From the NCBI RefSeq assembly GCF_901000735.1, contig NC_081546.1, positions 14,151,629-14,215,628 of the forward strand: a stretch of 64,000 bases of DNA, read 5' to 3'. Below, piece by piece: positions 33,201 through 42,839 of this stretch. Made by a program: the position numbers and the translations under genes. The notes under the pieces are model-generated. The model had not been told where the DNA came from. It worked only from the letters and a program-made list of their open reading frames with translations, and made no database searches. The stretch comes from Corylus avellana (Eukaryota; Streptophyta; Magnoliopsida; Fagales; Betulaceae). Position 1 is the first letter of the stretch; each line of letters begins with the position of its first letter.

Positions 33201-33350
33201 ATGAAAGAGATTGTCGATCACTACAGTGGACCGGATAGGGTAACTGCGAAGCAACAGCAGGGAGAGTTAGACAGGGTTGCAAGAAGTGTTCCTGTCAGTG
33301 CACCAGATTCTGTAAAGCGGTTTGCTGACCGTGCAGTTCTTTCTCTTCAG
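24380..33350 (+). CDS. mS35: Mitochondrial small ribosomal subunit protein mS35 (S24/S35 family), 3' incomplete
   Basis: This is a nuclear gene for a structural protein of the mitochondrial small ribosomal subunit. Three exons (24380-25360, 25583-25732, 33165-33350) have GT-AG borders and join in phase 0 to give 439 codons with no stop. The N terminus (MRGSIGRALSLPNPVNFSNA) is rich in Arg and Ser and lacks early acidic residues, as expected of a mitochondrial presequence. Residues about 220-265 form a Gly/Arg-rich tract. The conserved mS35/MRP-S28 domain follows: EKLAKTLGV, DALEKMKPFLMAYEGIQSQE, then VPLMKEIVDHYSGPDRVTAK and APDSVKRFADRAVLSLQ. Plant homologues end roughly 25-30 residues later with a short conserved tail; that exon is not found in the window. 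It is the only host gene I can support. Introns 2 and 3 are filled with transposons. Confidence 0.9.
25361..25582 (+). other. mS35 intron 1
   Basis: 222 bp, donor GTGAGT, acceptor TTTGGACTACAG; the T-rich tract lies at 25530-25543. Confidence 0.8.
25583..25732 (+). CDS. mS35: mS35 exon 2
   Basis: 50 codons between ACAG|ATTGAG and GAG|GTAACG. It encodes IECEPEYLMGEFDQNPDIDE and the family signature ALEKMKPFLMAYEGIQSQEE. Confidence 0.9.
25733..26688 (+). other. mS35 intron 2, first part
   Basis: Non-coding. A short direct repeat around CATTTTAAAATGAATGGACA occurs at about 26350 and about 26462. No other structure is recognised. Confidence 0.5.
26689..26810 (+). mobile_element. tRNA-derived SINE, Au-like
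   Basis: It contains an A-box-like GTAGCCCAAATGGCA (26700-26714), a B-box-like TTAGTTCTAATCC and a short conserved 3' part ending GTGTGGGAA followed by a T run at 26799-26810, the layout of plant Au-type SINEs. It lies in mS35 intron 2 in the same orientation as the gene. No clear target-site duplication is seen. Confidence 0.6.
28116..28192 (+). ncRNA. 5S rRNA-like segment in Cassandra LTR 1
   Basis: AGAACTCCGCAGTTAAACGT, AGAGTAGTATCAGGATGGGT and GACCTCCTGAGAAGTC match the central and 3' part of plant 5S rRNA, including the internal RNA polymerase III control region. It is part of a TRIM LTR, not a 5S gene. Whether it is transcribed cannot be seen. Confidence 0.8.
28375..28450 (+). ncRNA. 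5S rRNA-like segment in Cassandra LTR 2
   Basis: The same region as in LTR 1 but more diverged (AGAACTTTATTGTTAAGCGT, GAGAGTAGTACCTGTATGGA). Changes fall inside the 5S internal promoter region. Confidence 0.75.
30161..30412. repeat. Tandem repeat, three units of roughly 75-110 bp
   Basis: The unit contains a GAGAGAG run, AATCAGCAGAAAATGGTAGA, AGGGGGAGGGAGGGA, and ACAAACAAAAGAGGAATTTT followed by GAGACGTACCT. Three copies follow each other with the (GA)n part longest in the first. It sits at the 5' side of the LINE relic and may be its 5' UTR repeats. Confidence 0.7.
30413..31540 (+). other. mS35 intron 2, unassigned part
   Basis: Non-coding; no recognisable element. CATGCATG-containing words recur at 31428 and 31480 as part of a short imperfect duplication. 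Confidence 0.4.
31541..31870 (-). mobile_element. 5'-truncated LINE tail, minus orientation
   Basis: TTTTTGATAAGTAAATGCAA, TTATTAAAAAGCG and CCGTATACAAGAGAAATACT correspond to the reversed 3' tail seen in the LINE relic at 27224. Remnants continue to about 31870 without domains. Confidence 0.55.
32011..32383. repeat. Tandem duplication of about 186 bp
   Basis: CCGCCGTTAATTGGATGATG at 32011 and CCGCTGTTAAGTGGATGATG at 32197 start two nearly identical adjacent copies, each ending near TGTTGTAATATTA. A simple intronic segmental duplication. Confidence 0.85.
32384..33164 (+). other. mS35 intron 2, last part
   Basis: Non-coding sequence with a purine-rich patch at 32810-32850. It ends at the acceptor CATTTAACCAG before exon 3. 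Confidence 0.5.
33165..33350 (+). CDS. mS35: mS35 exon 3
   Basis: 62 codons between ACCAG|GAAATC and CTTCAG|GTTAGT. It encodes the C-terminal core of the domain (VPLMKEIVDHYSGPDRVTAK and SAPDSVKRFADRAVLSL). It is separated from exon 2 by 7.4 kb of transposon-rich intron. Confidence 0.92.
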
Positions 33351-33984
33351 GTTAGTATTTTCCCTTATCATCTTGAAATATCTTATTATTTCCACACCGT
33401 GCATGAATTACTCCTTTTAGAGTATCTGCTGGCTTATGTTGAACTAGCCATATATGTTCTCTGAATGTGTGTGTGCTTGTGTTGTATCTGCCTGCCTGAT
33501 GCATGGGACTAAAAGTAGCACATATAGATGTCTGTATATTCAATTGTCTCACTGCCTTTTCAAGGGACTATGGTTGCAACAGTCTTTGGAGATATCTGAG
33601 ACGCATTCTTGGGTCATAGTGTCTCCCTTTTTGTGGTATGGGACAACAAGCACCATTATTTGACACCTAGACTAGTTTTAGTTTCACTCACAAGAAGAAT
33701 TTATTTCTCCCCCTTGCACCCTCCATCAAACTATTGGAAAATATCCAGATTCGGACAAAAAAAAAAATGATAGATGACTTAAAAAGGATGCAAGTGACCA
33801 TTCTGTCTGACTTCCAAAAACATGCATAGATGATATGGTCAGCAAATGGTTGCAGACTTATGTCATCATACTGAGAAGTATTAAGATATTAAAAAAAAAT
33901 TTCCAAACCCTATTGACATGGATGGATATAAAATTTCTGATTTATCTACCAAATCTTGGTACTTGCTTTTTTTCAAGAACATTC
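33351..33984 (+). other. mS35 intron 3, first part
   Basis: Non-coding; no element recognised. No stretch resembling the expected C-terminal mS35 exon was found here or further downstream in the window. Confidence 0.5.
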
Positions 33985-35814
33985 ATGAAGCTAGTCTTTC
34001 TACCCTAGTGGTGGCGTGTGTAGGCGCATCCTGCTAGGGTCTCCCTCCATCTTGTTGATTTGGAGCTCGATAGGATCTGGGCTGTGGGATTTGTGGTGTG
34101 GTTTGGGCCTTTTTCTGTTGTTCATTTTGTGAAGTTGAAGCGTTGTTGGTGGGTTTGCGTTGATTCTTGAAGGAGCTCGTAGAAGGTGTAGGGTGTTTTT
34201 GGGCCATCCTCGCCTTCTAGAAGTTTCAATGCGGCGACTATGTGAGCGGCACGTGGAGGCTCATGTGGGTGCGAGGGTGTTGCGCAAGGGGGCTATCGAG
34301 CGGCAGTGTTCATGGAGACCAAGTCTTTTTCCTTTTCAGTGACGGAAGGTGAGGCAGTGGTCCAGTTGGACGAAAGAAGGAAGGATTTTGCCGGCGTTGT
34401 GTTCTTGGGTTTGCAGTGCTCTGTGTGGCTGGTTGCTGCGTTGGAAGTGGCGTTGCGGAACTCTTGGGTGTTGGATTTCGTTAAATCTTTTCGGGAGGGG
34501 CTGAAGGTGTTGATCATTCGTGGAGGTGGCAATAGGGCTGGTCATTTCTTGGAGTTGGCGGTGTATCCAGAGGGTAGCCGAAAAGGGCTCGTTTTATTAC
34601 CAGAGGGGAGTGAAGGGCGGGGTTGGAGCCGATTTGCTGGGGAGTTGTGTAAGGTGATGGCTTTCTTGAAGCCACGACTGTTCCGTCATCTTTTGCTGCT
34701 TCTCCTCCAGCAGGGAAGAAGATTTGGTTGAAGGTTTGGCCTGAGACAGGTGTGCAATCGTATGGGGCGGTGCTGCATGCGGAGGCCAGACACCCTGTGT
34801 CCAAAGCATCATCAACTGTGCTTGTTGGTGATCTGCTAGGTATTAAGCAGTCTTTCGATGGGAATCTGATGGGTAATTTTTTTGAATTTCAACTGGAGTC
34901 CCGTGTCTGAGGGAACGGTGAGTGGGTCATTGCTGATGCAGTTTTTGGGGCAAATTTCCTGCCTGGTGAGGAGTGCTTTGATCTAGGTAATCAGCCTTTC
35001 CTTTTCGATGCTGAGCTTGAAGGGGTTGGCAGATGTTCAGGAAAGGGGAAGAAGAAAATGCCTTATCAGGTTTGGAAGGATAGGTGTATGAAGCTGAAGA
35101 CTAAGGTGGTGAGGGTTGTGCAGTGACGATATCCAGCACTACTCCTGGTGGTTCTTTTGATTTTGGTCTCAGGAGGTGGTTTCTCCAGCCTTCTTTGGCA
35201 GTGTTGGGGAAGGGAGGGATTTTCATCCTGACTGTGCTGGTTCTGTTGTCGACCCTGGTCGAAGTTGGGATGGATGGGGAGGAGGATAATTTCTGGGACG
35301 AGGAGGCGGAAGAAGATTATTATCCTCTAACCTTGGATGTTTTTCCCCTTGCTATGCCCTTGGATCAGATCTTGTGCGAGTCGTCCCCAAAGGCTGTCCA
35401 AAAGGGTGGTGTGGATGAAATCGTTGCTCTTTCGCTGTTTTCGTCGGGTTTTTGGTCCTTTTTCTCAGGTTTTGGAGGGTTTGTCTGGTGATCCCCCTCC
35501 CCCGATTAGGTTAGGGTGGTTCCACCTTTGGCCTGTGCTTCTAATTCAAAAGGAAGGAGGGAATTGAAGAACTTGGAGAGTTCAGTCAATTATGAGGGTT
35601 CTAGTCGCGGTAAAGGCAAGAGGGTGTAGGTGTTTTTGGTGGGGTGTTGGGTTTGTTTTGTGGGTCTTGGGTTTTGTGTGTTTTGGGTCTCTATTCTTTT
35701 TTTTTTTTTTTTTCTTGGTGTCTTTGTGTATACTTTTGGTGTACTTAGGGGTACCTTATGCTTTTTTTATAAAGCTCTTTGATTACCTATAAAAAAAAAA
35801 AAAAGAAAAAAAAA
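33985..35814 (+). mobile_element. ORF1-only LINE derivative (half-LINE)
   Basis: This element has a 5' leader (about 33985-34305), a decayed ORF1 from ATG 34306, and then, directly after the ORF1 stop at 35627-35629, a short 3' UTR and a poly(A) tract at 35791-35814. The ORF1 start region (LELAVYPEGSRKGLVLLPEG then GRGWSRF) and its end (KGRRELKNLESSVNYEGSSR) match the start and end regions of the intact LINE ORF1 at 58753-61005 (VLIPEGRYGQGWNRF; KGKREVRNLECSVNYDARN). No ORF2 (endonuclease/RT) is present between ORF1 and the tail. Frameshifts and stops interrupt ORF1. The left end is uncertain. Confidence 0.75.
34306..35629 (+). pseudogene. LINE ORF1 remnant of the half-LINE
   Basis: An L1-type ORF1 (nucleic-acid-binding chaperone type) in pieces: 34306-34731 open, a shift near 34728, a second piece to about 35126 broken by a TGA at about 34908, and C-terminal pieces to the TAG at 35627. 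The second copy at 53951-54730 preserves parts of the same protein with fewer breaks (no TGA at the 34908 position). It has no coding future; length agrees with about 440 codons, shorter than the 750-codon ORF1 of the intact LINE. Confidence 0.7.
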
Positions 35815-36092
35815 GATGTATTTTATTTGCTAGTACTTGTGCTGGTCTAAGGATACCTTGCAGCTTGAGCAGGCCATCAGGGGCTTGTTCTAAAGAATAT
35901 ATGGGTTGGTGGTTATTTGGCCTCTGTTTAGAAGTGTTTTTACATTGTAAAATTACAGGCTAAAATCAGAAATAAATGCTATATATCTTAGTGTGTATAC
36001 ATTTTCCTGGCTATGCTTTTTTATTTTTGGAATAGAAGCCATGATCTTAGTGTCAATATTATATAGTTTCATACAGAACTTTGAGGCCAAAG
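35815..36092. other. Spacer between two LINE insertions
   Basis: Non-coding sequence ending in TTGAGGCCAAAG (36081-36092), the left copy of a LINE target-site duplication. Confidence 0.5.
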
Positions 36093-37118
36093 TTCAAATA
36101 GAAGTTTGAACGAAGGTTGGTGTAGTAAGGAAGTTAAGGGGCCTTTTGGTGTTGGAGTGTAGAAACATATTAGTAGGGGGGGTGGGGAGTTTTCTCGAGA
36201 TTTTTTAGCTTTGAAGTGGGAGATGGTTCTTAAATTAGATTCTAGCATGATGTTTGGTGTAGGGATCATCCACTGAAGGAATCCTTTATGAAGTTATTTA
36301 GTATTGTGCGATATAAGGAGGCGTGGGTTATGGATAATATGCATGTTTCTAATAGTGTTATTCAATGGAATGTATCTTTTTTACGAGCTGTACAGGATTG
36401 AGTGGTAGAGGTAGTGCTTGCATCTTTTGGGAGTGTATTCGGTGGATTCCTTCAAAGAGGAAGAAGTTTGAGGTGCGGTCGTTTTTTCACAAGTCATTTA
36501 CTTTGGGGGGTTCGTCTTTTCCTTGGAGGAGTATTTAGAAAGTTAAAAGTACCTTTGAGAGTGAGTTTTTTCTTTTTTTTTTTCGTGTGGACAGCAACTC
36601 TTGGTAAGATTTTGACTTTGAATAATTTGAGAAAGAGATAAGTAATAGTGGTCGAATGGTGTTGCATGTGTAAGAAGAGTGGAGAATCTATACATCATCT
36701 TCTTCTTCATTGCGAAGTGGCAAGATACTTATGGAGTGCGATCTTTACTCGTTTCAGCGTCACATGGGTTATGCTTGAAAGGGTGATAGATCTATTAGCT
36801 TGTTGGAAAGTTCAGGTGGGGGTAGCTGTTTAGTTCTATTTCTGTGGAGAATCGCCCCTTTGTGCTTAATGTGGACCATATGGAGAGAGCAGAATGCAAG
36901 ATATTTTGAAGATCTTGAAAAGTCGAAGGATGAGCTCAAAAACATTTTGTTCAAGTCACTCTTTAATTGGACAGGGGCTTTTAATACTTCAACTTTTTTC
37001 AACTTGTTAATTTTTGTTCTTCTTCTAGCCTTTAGAAGGGACTATATTTGTATACATCTTGTATATTAGGGTTGCGCCCCTCTGCGCTTTCAATGAAACA
37101 AATTACTTATAAAAAAAC
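36093..37118 (+). mobile_element. 5'-truncated LINE with 12-bp target-site duplication
   Basis: The fragment holds the last part of a LINE ORF2: a GVWRNISRGGGEFSRD-like stretch, the zinc-binding-like WCCMCKKSGESIHHLLLHCE (about 36656), LWRIAPLCLMWTIWREQNAR (about 36843-36900), then a 3' UTR ending ACAAATTACTTATAAAAAAA. The 12-bp word TTGAGGCCAAAG occurs at 36081-36092 and 37119-37130, exactly bordering the fragment. Several stops and shifts show it is dead. Confidence 0.88.
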
Positions 37119-37289
37119 TTGAGGCCAAAGATTTTGGTTGATGAGTTGTGGTTTCAAATGACAACAAAATAATCCGAGAGATGTAATTTCAACCAAATCA
37201 AATATATTGGAATTTTCTTCATGTACAAATTATGTGGTTTTGAGGACTATAGAGAGAGTTTCTCTTTTAGGATGTTGGCGTTGGTTAAT

Positions 37290-37697
37290 TATCAATAAAA
37301 TGAAAGTTATATTTGTCAGTCCCTTGTGCACCAACTGAGGAACAAAACAAAACAAAAATCAATTGAGGTTGAAGCTAGAGATGAAGTAGAGAGGGTAGTA
37401 GGGCTAAGGGTTTTTTTTTAAATGAATAATAATAATTTTATTTAAAGAAAAGGACGAAGGTACATGAAAAGTATATAACTTTAATTATCAGAAAAATGAA
37501 AGTTATATTTGTCAGTCCCTTGTGCACCAACTGGGGAACAAAACAAAACAAAACTCAATTGAAGTGGGAGCTAGAGATGAAGTAGAGAGGGAAGTAAGGC
37601 TAAGGCTTTTTTTTTTTTTTTAATGAATAGTAATAATTTTAGTTAAAGAAAAGGGCAAAGCCCTCATACATGAAAAGTATACAAGAGAGTCTTTGAA
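37290..37697. repeat. Tandem duplication of about 205 bp
   Basis: Two adjacent copies both contain GAAAGTTATATTTGTCAGTC, GTGCACCAACTG.GGAACAAA and GAAAAGTATA. The second is followed by reversed LINE-tail sequence (GGGCAAAGCCCTCATACATG) up to about 37870. Confidence 0.75.
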
Positions 37698-38418
37698 AGC
37701 ACTCTAATCTCCTAACTATGCTTGCTGGTAAAGGGAAGACCAAAGATGAATAAAAGCATTCACAACAGACTCCATATATGTGGTTCACTTCCTTAAGTTT
37801 AGGGAAAATATCAAAAAAATCACAAAAAGCCACCTACAGTAGACTCCCTATATCTCCCATAGACATTAGGATCGCTACAGTACAACCCAATATATAGGCT
37901 TGCACTATAGCAATCCTTGTGCTTATTAAAATAGAACAAAAAAAAAAAAAAAAAACTCATTCTCTCTCCTGAATCATTAGAAAAGTAGAGAAATAAAGAA
38001 TAAAAAAATAAAGAAGAGTAAATAAATGATATTTAATTAGTATAGGAAATAATAAAGGGAAGCTATTGTGGAATATATGTATATAGGAAAGTAAAAAGTA
38101 GTTTTAATCCTTAAATGTATAGAAAATGACAAGCAAGCTGCTGGGAATTTTCTAAGAAGTATGTAGGAATATTGGATAGCGTATTCTTGATGAGAATAAG
38201 CTTATTCCACTTCATGAGAATACTGGTTATCTTTTGGGTAAATTACACTTCATCCTTCCAAACTACCACCTCATTCTCAGAAATGTTACAAACTTTAAAT
38301 CACAGGCAACTCACCTTCTAATTTGAAGTTTCGGTTTTAATATATCGTTTTTGTCGAATTAGCCGTTAAGTTTGGTGAAAAGCTGTATCAATTGTCAAAT
38401 GATCAAATTATCCATGAT
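37698..38418. other. Non-coding sequence up to the gap
   Basis: AT-rich DNA with an A run at about 37938-37954. The same sequence recurs at 56770-57471. It ends abruptly at the N gap. Confidence 0.5.
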
Positions 38419-38518
38419 NNNNNNNNNNNNNNNNNNNNNNNNNNNNNNNNNNNNNNNNNNNNNNNNNNNNNNNNNNNNNNNNNNNNNNNNNNNNNNNNNN
38501 NNNNNNNNNNNNNNNNNN
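38419..38518. other. Assembly gap (100 N)
   Basis: 100 N; the left edge coincides with the end of the first copy of the 3.5-kb duplication. Confidence 0.99.
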
Positions 38519-41422
38519 TTGTGGCATCTGTATTTGCAAAATGTTCAAGAAGACTGTTTTGTAGTTCTAGGCAGCTTTAGATGTGACAATTGGATTCCAA
38601 TCTTTCGGATTGTAGCGCTTTGGGCAGTTTCATTTTCTGGGTTTTCTTCGAATTAATCTATTCAATTGTTGGGGTATGATTTCACTTCTACTTTCCTGAA
38701 TGTTTTCCTCAACCCAGTAGGTGGTGACAATTTTCTCACCTGGGTGTTTGTGTTTTTGTCTTCGAAAGAGAACAGCCTTTGACTGATGGAACCAAATGGT
38801 TTAGGTGGTGGAATGTTTCCGAACATTGGTTTTTGGGTGGTCCGGCCACCACACAAAAATCAAACCACAAATATATATATTTTTTTTTGGGTGGCCGGCC
38901 ACCCCAGCCCATTTTTATTTATTTATTTGTTTTAGTTTTAATTTTTTAATATTTTTAGTTTTTTAATTTTTTTTTTTTATATAATTTTTCAATTTTAATG
39001 AATTTTTTATTATTTGTTTTTTATTCCTACTTTTTTACTGCCCAAAACAGTATCGTTTTGGGCAACAGCATCTACCACAGAAGCCGAATTCCTTTGGGAC
39101 AATAACACAATTAATATTTAATGCGTTTGTCTACTACTTTATAATTGATATGCACTAGGAAGCAAAAGACTAAACACAACTGTGGCAAGACAATATATAT
39201 ATATATATTTTTTATATTTTCTTTCTATCATTCTAGAAATTCAATAGATCAATTATTAGATTTGTGAAATTCGTATGGGTTTTATATAGGGCTACAAATT
39301 TAATGGCTGATTTGTAAAATAAGATGGAGAAAATATGAAAAAAATATTAACGTGGAATGTCTCATGTTTTTATGGTTCTTTCCAAATCCGAATTATTTAT
39401 GAAAGGAAAGAAAGAGAAAATTAGCCTCATTTTGTAAAGTTTTGAGAAAGTTTTGAGAAGTATTTTGAATTTTAAGTTCTGAACAAAATAAGAAATGGAA
39501 ATTGATTCTGTGGAGTCCACAAACAAAAGGTTGGTTGGTAACATTTGGAGAAATGTTTCTGTGTTTGAAAAATTATTTTTTAATAAAATAATATATTATT
39601 TTTAATGTGGCGGTGATTTGGTAGCCGCCATCAGTTAGGAGACTGAACTGGCAGCTGCCAAATGTGTATGGCATTCGCCTTCGGGCCACCAAATAGTTTC
39701 TACAACCACCATCAAGTGGTGCAACACCACCCTAAATTTTTTTAAAAAAATATTTTTTCTTTTTATTTATTATACACAATCAACACCTGAAGAAAAAAAA
39801 AAATTGTACATAAATGATTATACCAATTCTTGCATTTTATAATTAAATGTGGAATATTGTTGAATCACTAATATTGAGCTTGTATAATGTATTAATGCAA
39901 TGAATTATCTTTTGTAGCAATTGATAGGATTTCTAGCAATAAAAATTGTTGAAAAAGTAAATGGAAAAATTGGTCTTTCAAAATAGTTAAAAAAAAAAAA
40001 AAAAATTGATGTTGCAACTCATGGGCTTTCGTGTGAACTTGCAATTAACAAATCGACCTCTGCATCATGCAATTTTGACCAAAAAAAAAAAAAAAAAGAA
40101 ACAAAAGCAAAACGTGAGTCAAAGCACTGAGGGAATGGAAAACACTACCATTACTTGTGAAAACAGTTTATAATGTTGGAGAAACGAAATTAATTTTTGA
40201 ACATTTCCCCAATATTCTAGAAATTTTTTTTTTTTTCTTCTCCCAAAGAAATGAAATAGCAAAAGTTTTAGGGCTTACTTCACACACCATTTTGATTTGA
40301 TGCTTATTTACTGAGCCCATGAACTCATCTTTCTACGTATAAATGTTCTTTTACAAAGAAAATGATTAATGATGCTAACCAAAAAAGCATTTAATACCTA
40401 TTTCGGGGAATTCTTCACCATCTTTCTTTGCAAAGTGGCGTATTTTCACGGTGCTCATTTTTCCAATTACGAAGCGCGGTTAAGCGATCATACTCACATT
40501 GGAACTAGTGTCCAAATAGTTTGGCCAATAGTAGGCCAAAAAATATTGAATGGTGATTAACTTCTATTCCAATGGATTAGACGTATTGAAGTGAGATTCA
40601 ATATATAATATTTTCTAAAAGTTCTCGATGAAAATATTCTCTGTTGACTATTATTTTCGTCACACCAAACACTTGAAAATATTAAAAACATTTTTTAAAA
40701 ATTATTTTACGCCAAAACAAACAGAGCCTGAATTTAATTTCTGTTGCGTACTTATGTGTAGTTTATAGGCTTGGATTTACCCGATATTGGGGATTAAAAT
40801 TTGGGTGTGTTATTGGAAAAGTTTATCACCATTCCATTACCATCAAGGAACACTTTTTACAGGCATGACTTGTGAAATTCAACAACTTGCCCCATGCCAT
40901 CCATCACTAGGTTATCTCAAATTACAAAAATCTAAATATTTCTAAAGAAACCCCAATTACACTAAATCAATTACTTCTCATCCAAGCAAAGATTCCAAAC
41001 ATGCTTGAGCATATATCCTTCGCTCCCTTGGGGGTTTAAGAAAGTTTGCTTCCCTTGTACAAAAAATTCCGAAAAATGTTTTTTTAATTATCTTAACAAT
41101 TTCCCTACAAAGAATGAAAACCGAGTATTAGAAAAATTTGGATGGCAAACAGAATATGTAGCTGCATAGGATATGGCTTTCTAGTTCTGGTAACATGTTT
41201 CTCCATCAAGGCCTAGGGTTAGATTTCTTTAGTCTAAAAGAGATTAAAGCGTAAAGGGCCACCAAAATACTTGACCCAAAGAGTCTCTACACCTGAAAAA
41301 GTGTTTTTTATGAGGTCCCTAAAAGAAAATTCATTTGGTAAAATTGAGAAGCATTTTTGAGAAGTATTATCATAAGATAAAACATATTTGAGAAGATACT
41401 TTCAAAACACTGGAAACTCTCA
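38519..41422. other. AT-rich contig without recognisable genes
   Basis: No gene or intact element is supported. It holds a perfect palindrome-like GGGTGGCCGGCCACCCC at about 38890-38906, several long A and T runs, and a TA repeat at about 39193-39207. The GCCAAAACAAACAGAGCCTG at about 40711 is typical of the end of a plant MITE. Short open frames show no domains. Confidence 0.5.
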
Positions 41423-41522
41423 NNNNNNNNNNNNNNNNNNNNNNNNNNNNNNNNNNNNNNNNNNNNNNNNNNNNNNNNNNNNNNNNNNNNNNNNNNNNNN
41501 NNNNNNNNNNNNNNNNNNNNNN
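41423..41522. other. Assembly gap (100 N)
   Basis: 100 N placeholder. Confidence 0.99.
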
Positions 41523-42702
41523 CTATAGAGGCACACCTACAAAGGACCCATATTTGTACCTTCGGGATTTCTTTGACCTATGCAAAATGCAGAATATCCA
41601 TAGCCTAACCGCAAAAGGAATCAGGTTACTTCTCTTCCATTTTTCCCTAAAAGAGAATGCTAAGCTTTGGTTAAATTCTTTGGCTGCAAATTCTATTCAT
41701 AATTGGGAGGAGTTGGCCACAAAGTTCTTAAAGAAGTTCTTTTCAACCCAAAAGACAAGGCAATTGAGGAGGGAGATTCAAACCTTCCAACAAAAAGATG
41801 GAAATCTTTTCTTTGAAGCATGGGAGCACTTTAACGCGCTACTTCTCAAGCGCCCACACCACAATCTATCTCAAGATGAACAGGTACAAGCTTTTTACGA
41901 AGGTTTAAATGATCATAACAAAAGTCTTGTAGATTCAGCTTGTAGCAGTGTGTTAATGGAGAAAAACAGTGAGGAAGCCATAAAACCCTTTGAGAGTTTA
42001 AGCGAGAACTCCCAACAATTCTTATCTAGAAGGAGACAAGGACTCAAAGGGAAGGGCGTATATGAAGTGAGAACAAATGGCGGAGTTCAAATTCAAATGG
42101 TTACAATGGAAAGAAAGCTGGATATGCTCATAAAAGCCATGACCACTCACAACATTTCCCCAGTTCAACAAATTGCATAGATCAAGGTATGTGCTATATG
42201 TTTCCATTCTGATCACACCACTGAGACTTGTCACATGTCTCCATTTACAAATCAGGAGCAAGTGAACTACGTGGGACAAAACAATTACCCCCTGAAGAAT
42301 AATCCGTACTCCAACACTTACAATGCAGGGTGGAGCAACCACCTCAATCTGTCATGGAGTAATAGTTAAAATGTTCTGAACCCTCAAGGGCAACAAAGGA
42401 ATATCCAGTAGGGAAATAACTATCAGGCTTCACCACAAGCAGTACAACAAAATCCAAAGTTGAAAAAGAATGACCTTGAAAGTACTATACTCCAATTTTT
42501 AACTGCGCAACAACAAACCAATGCACAGACCAGTCAAACTATTCAAAAATTGGAGGCCACTACAAGTCAAGCTATTCAAAGATTGGAAGCACAAGTGGGG
42601 CAGATGGCTAAGGAGCTGAGTGAAAGAAAGAGGGCTGAATTTTCATCCCAAACAATACCTAATTCAATATGCCACAAGCAACTAAAGGCCCGAGAATTGT
42701 AG
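41523..42702 (+). pseudogene. Athila-like Ty3/gypsy gag
   Basis: One frame runs from the gap edge: the capsid domain with LLLFHFSLKENAKLWLNSLA and NWEELATKFLKKFF, an AWEHFNALLLKRPHHNLSQ segment, then a CCHC zinc knuckle (CAICFHSDHTTETC, about 42190-42231), a Tyr/Asn-rich stretch and a coiled-coil-like repeat of QTIQKLEATTSQAIQRLEAQ. The frame is intact except for stops at 42178 (TAG), about 42367 (TAA) and about 42409 (TAG). This is the particle protein of an Athila-type element. The 5' end is hidden by the gap. Directly downstream the pol genes are missing and 3' internal sequence begins near 42840. Confidence 0.85.
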
Positions 42703-42839
42703 CACTGAAGCTACTACCAAAAGCACTCAAGCCACAAGCAGAAGGTGCTCGAGCGCATCTGCCCTGATCAGTGGTACGGAGGCCACTTCATGCACTGAAA
42801 AAGCCATATTCTTTAAAATTTTCTGTTTTGTTTTAATTG
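42703..42839 (+). other. Junction between Athila-like gag and 3' internal region
   Basis: Non-coding; includes a GCTCGAGCGCATCTGCCC motif at about 42748. Protease, RT and integrase expected here are absent. Confidence 0.5.

Noticed and set aside
35800..35860. Target-site duplication for the half-LINE
   Set aside because: GCTAGTACTTG after the poly(A) and GCTAGTCTTTC near 33995 are only partly alike and not at a clear boundary.
38519..41422. Possible missing mS35 C-terminal exon or other gene in this contig
   Set aside because: No frame with the expected C-terminal motif or any other recognisable domain was found.
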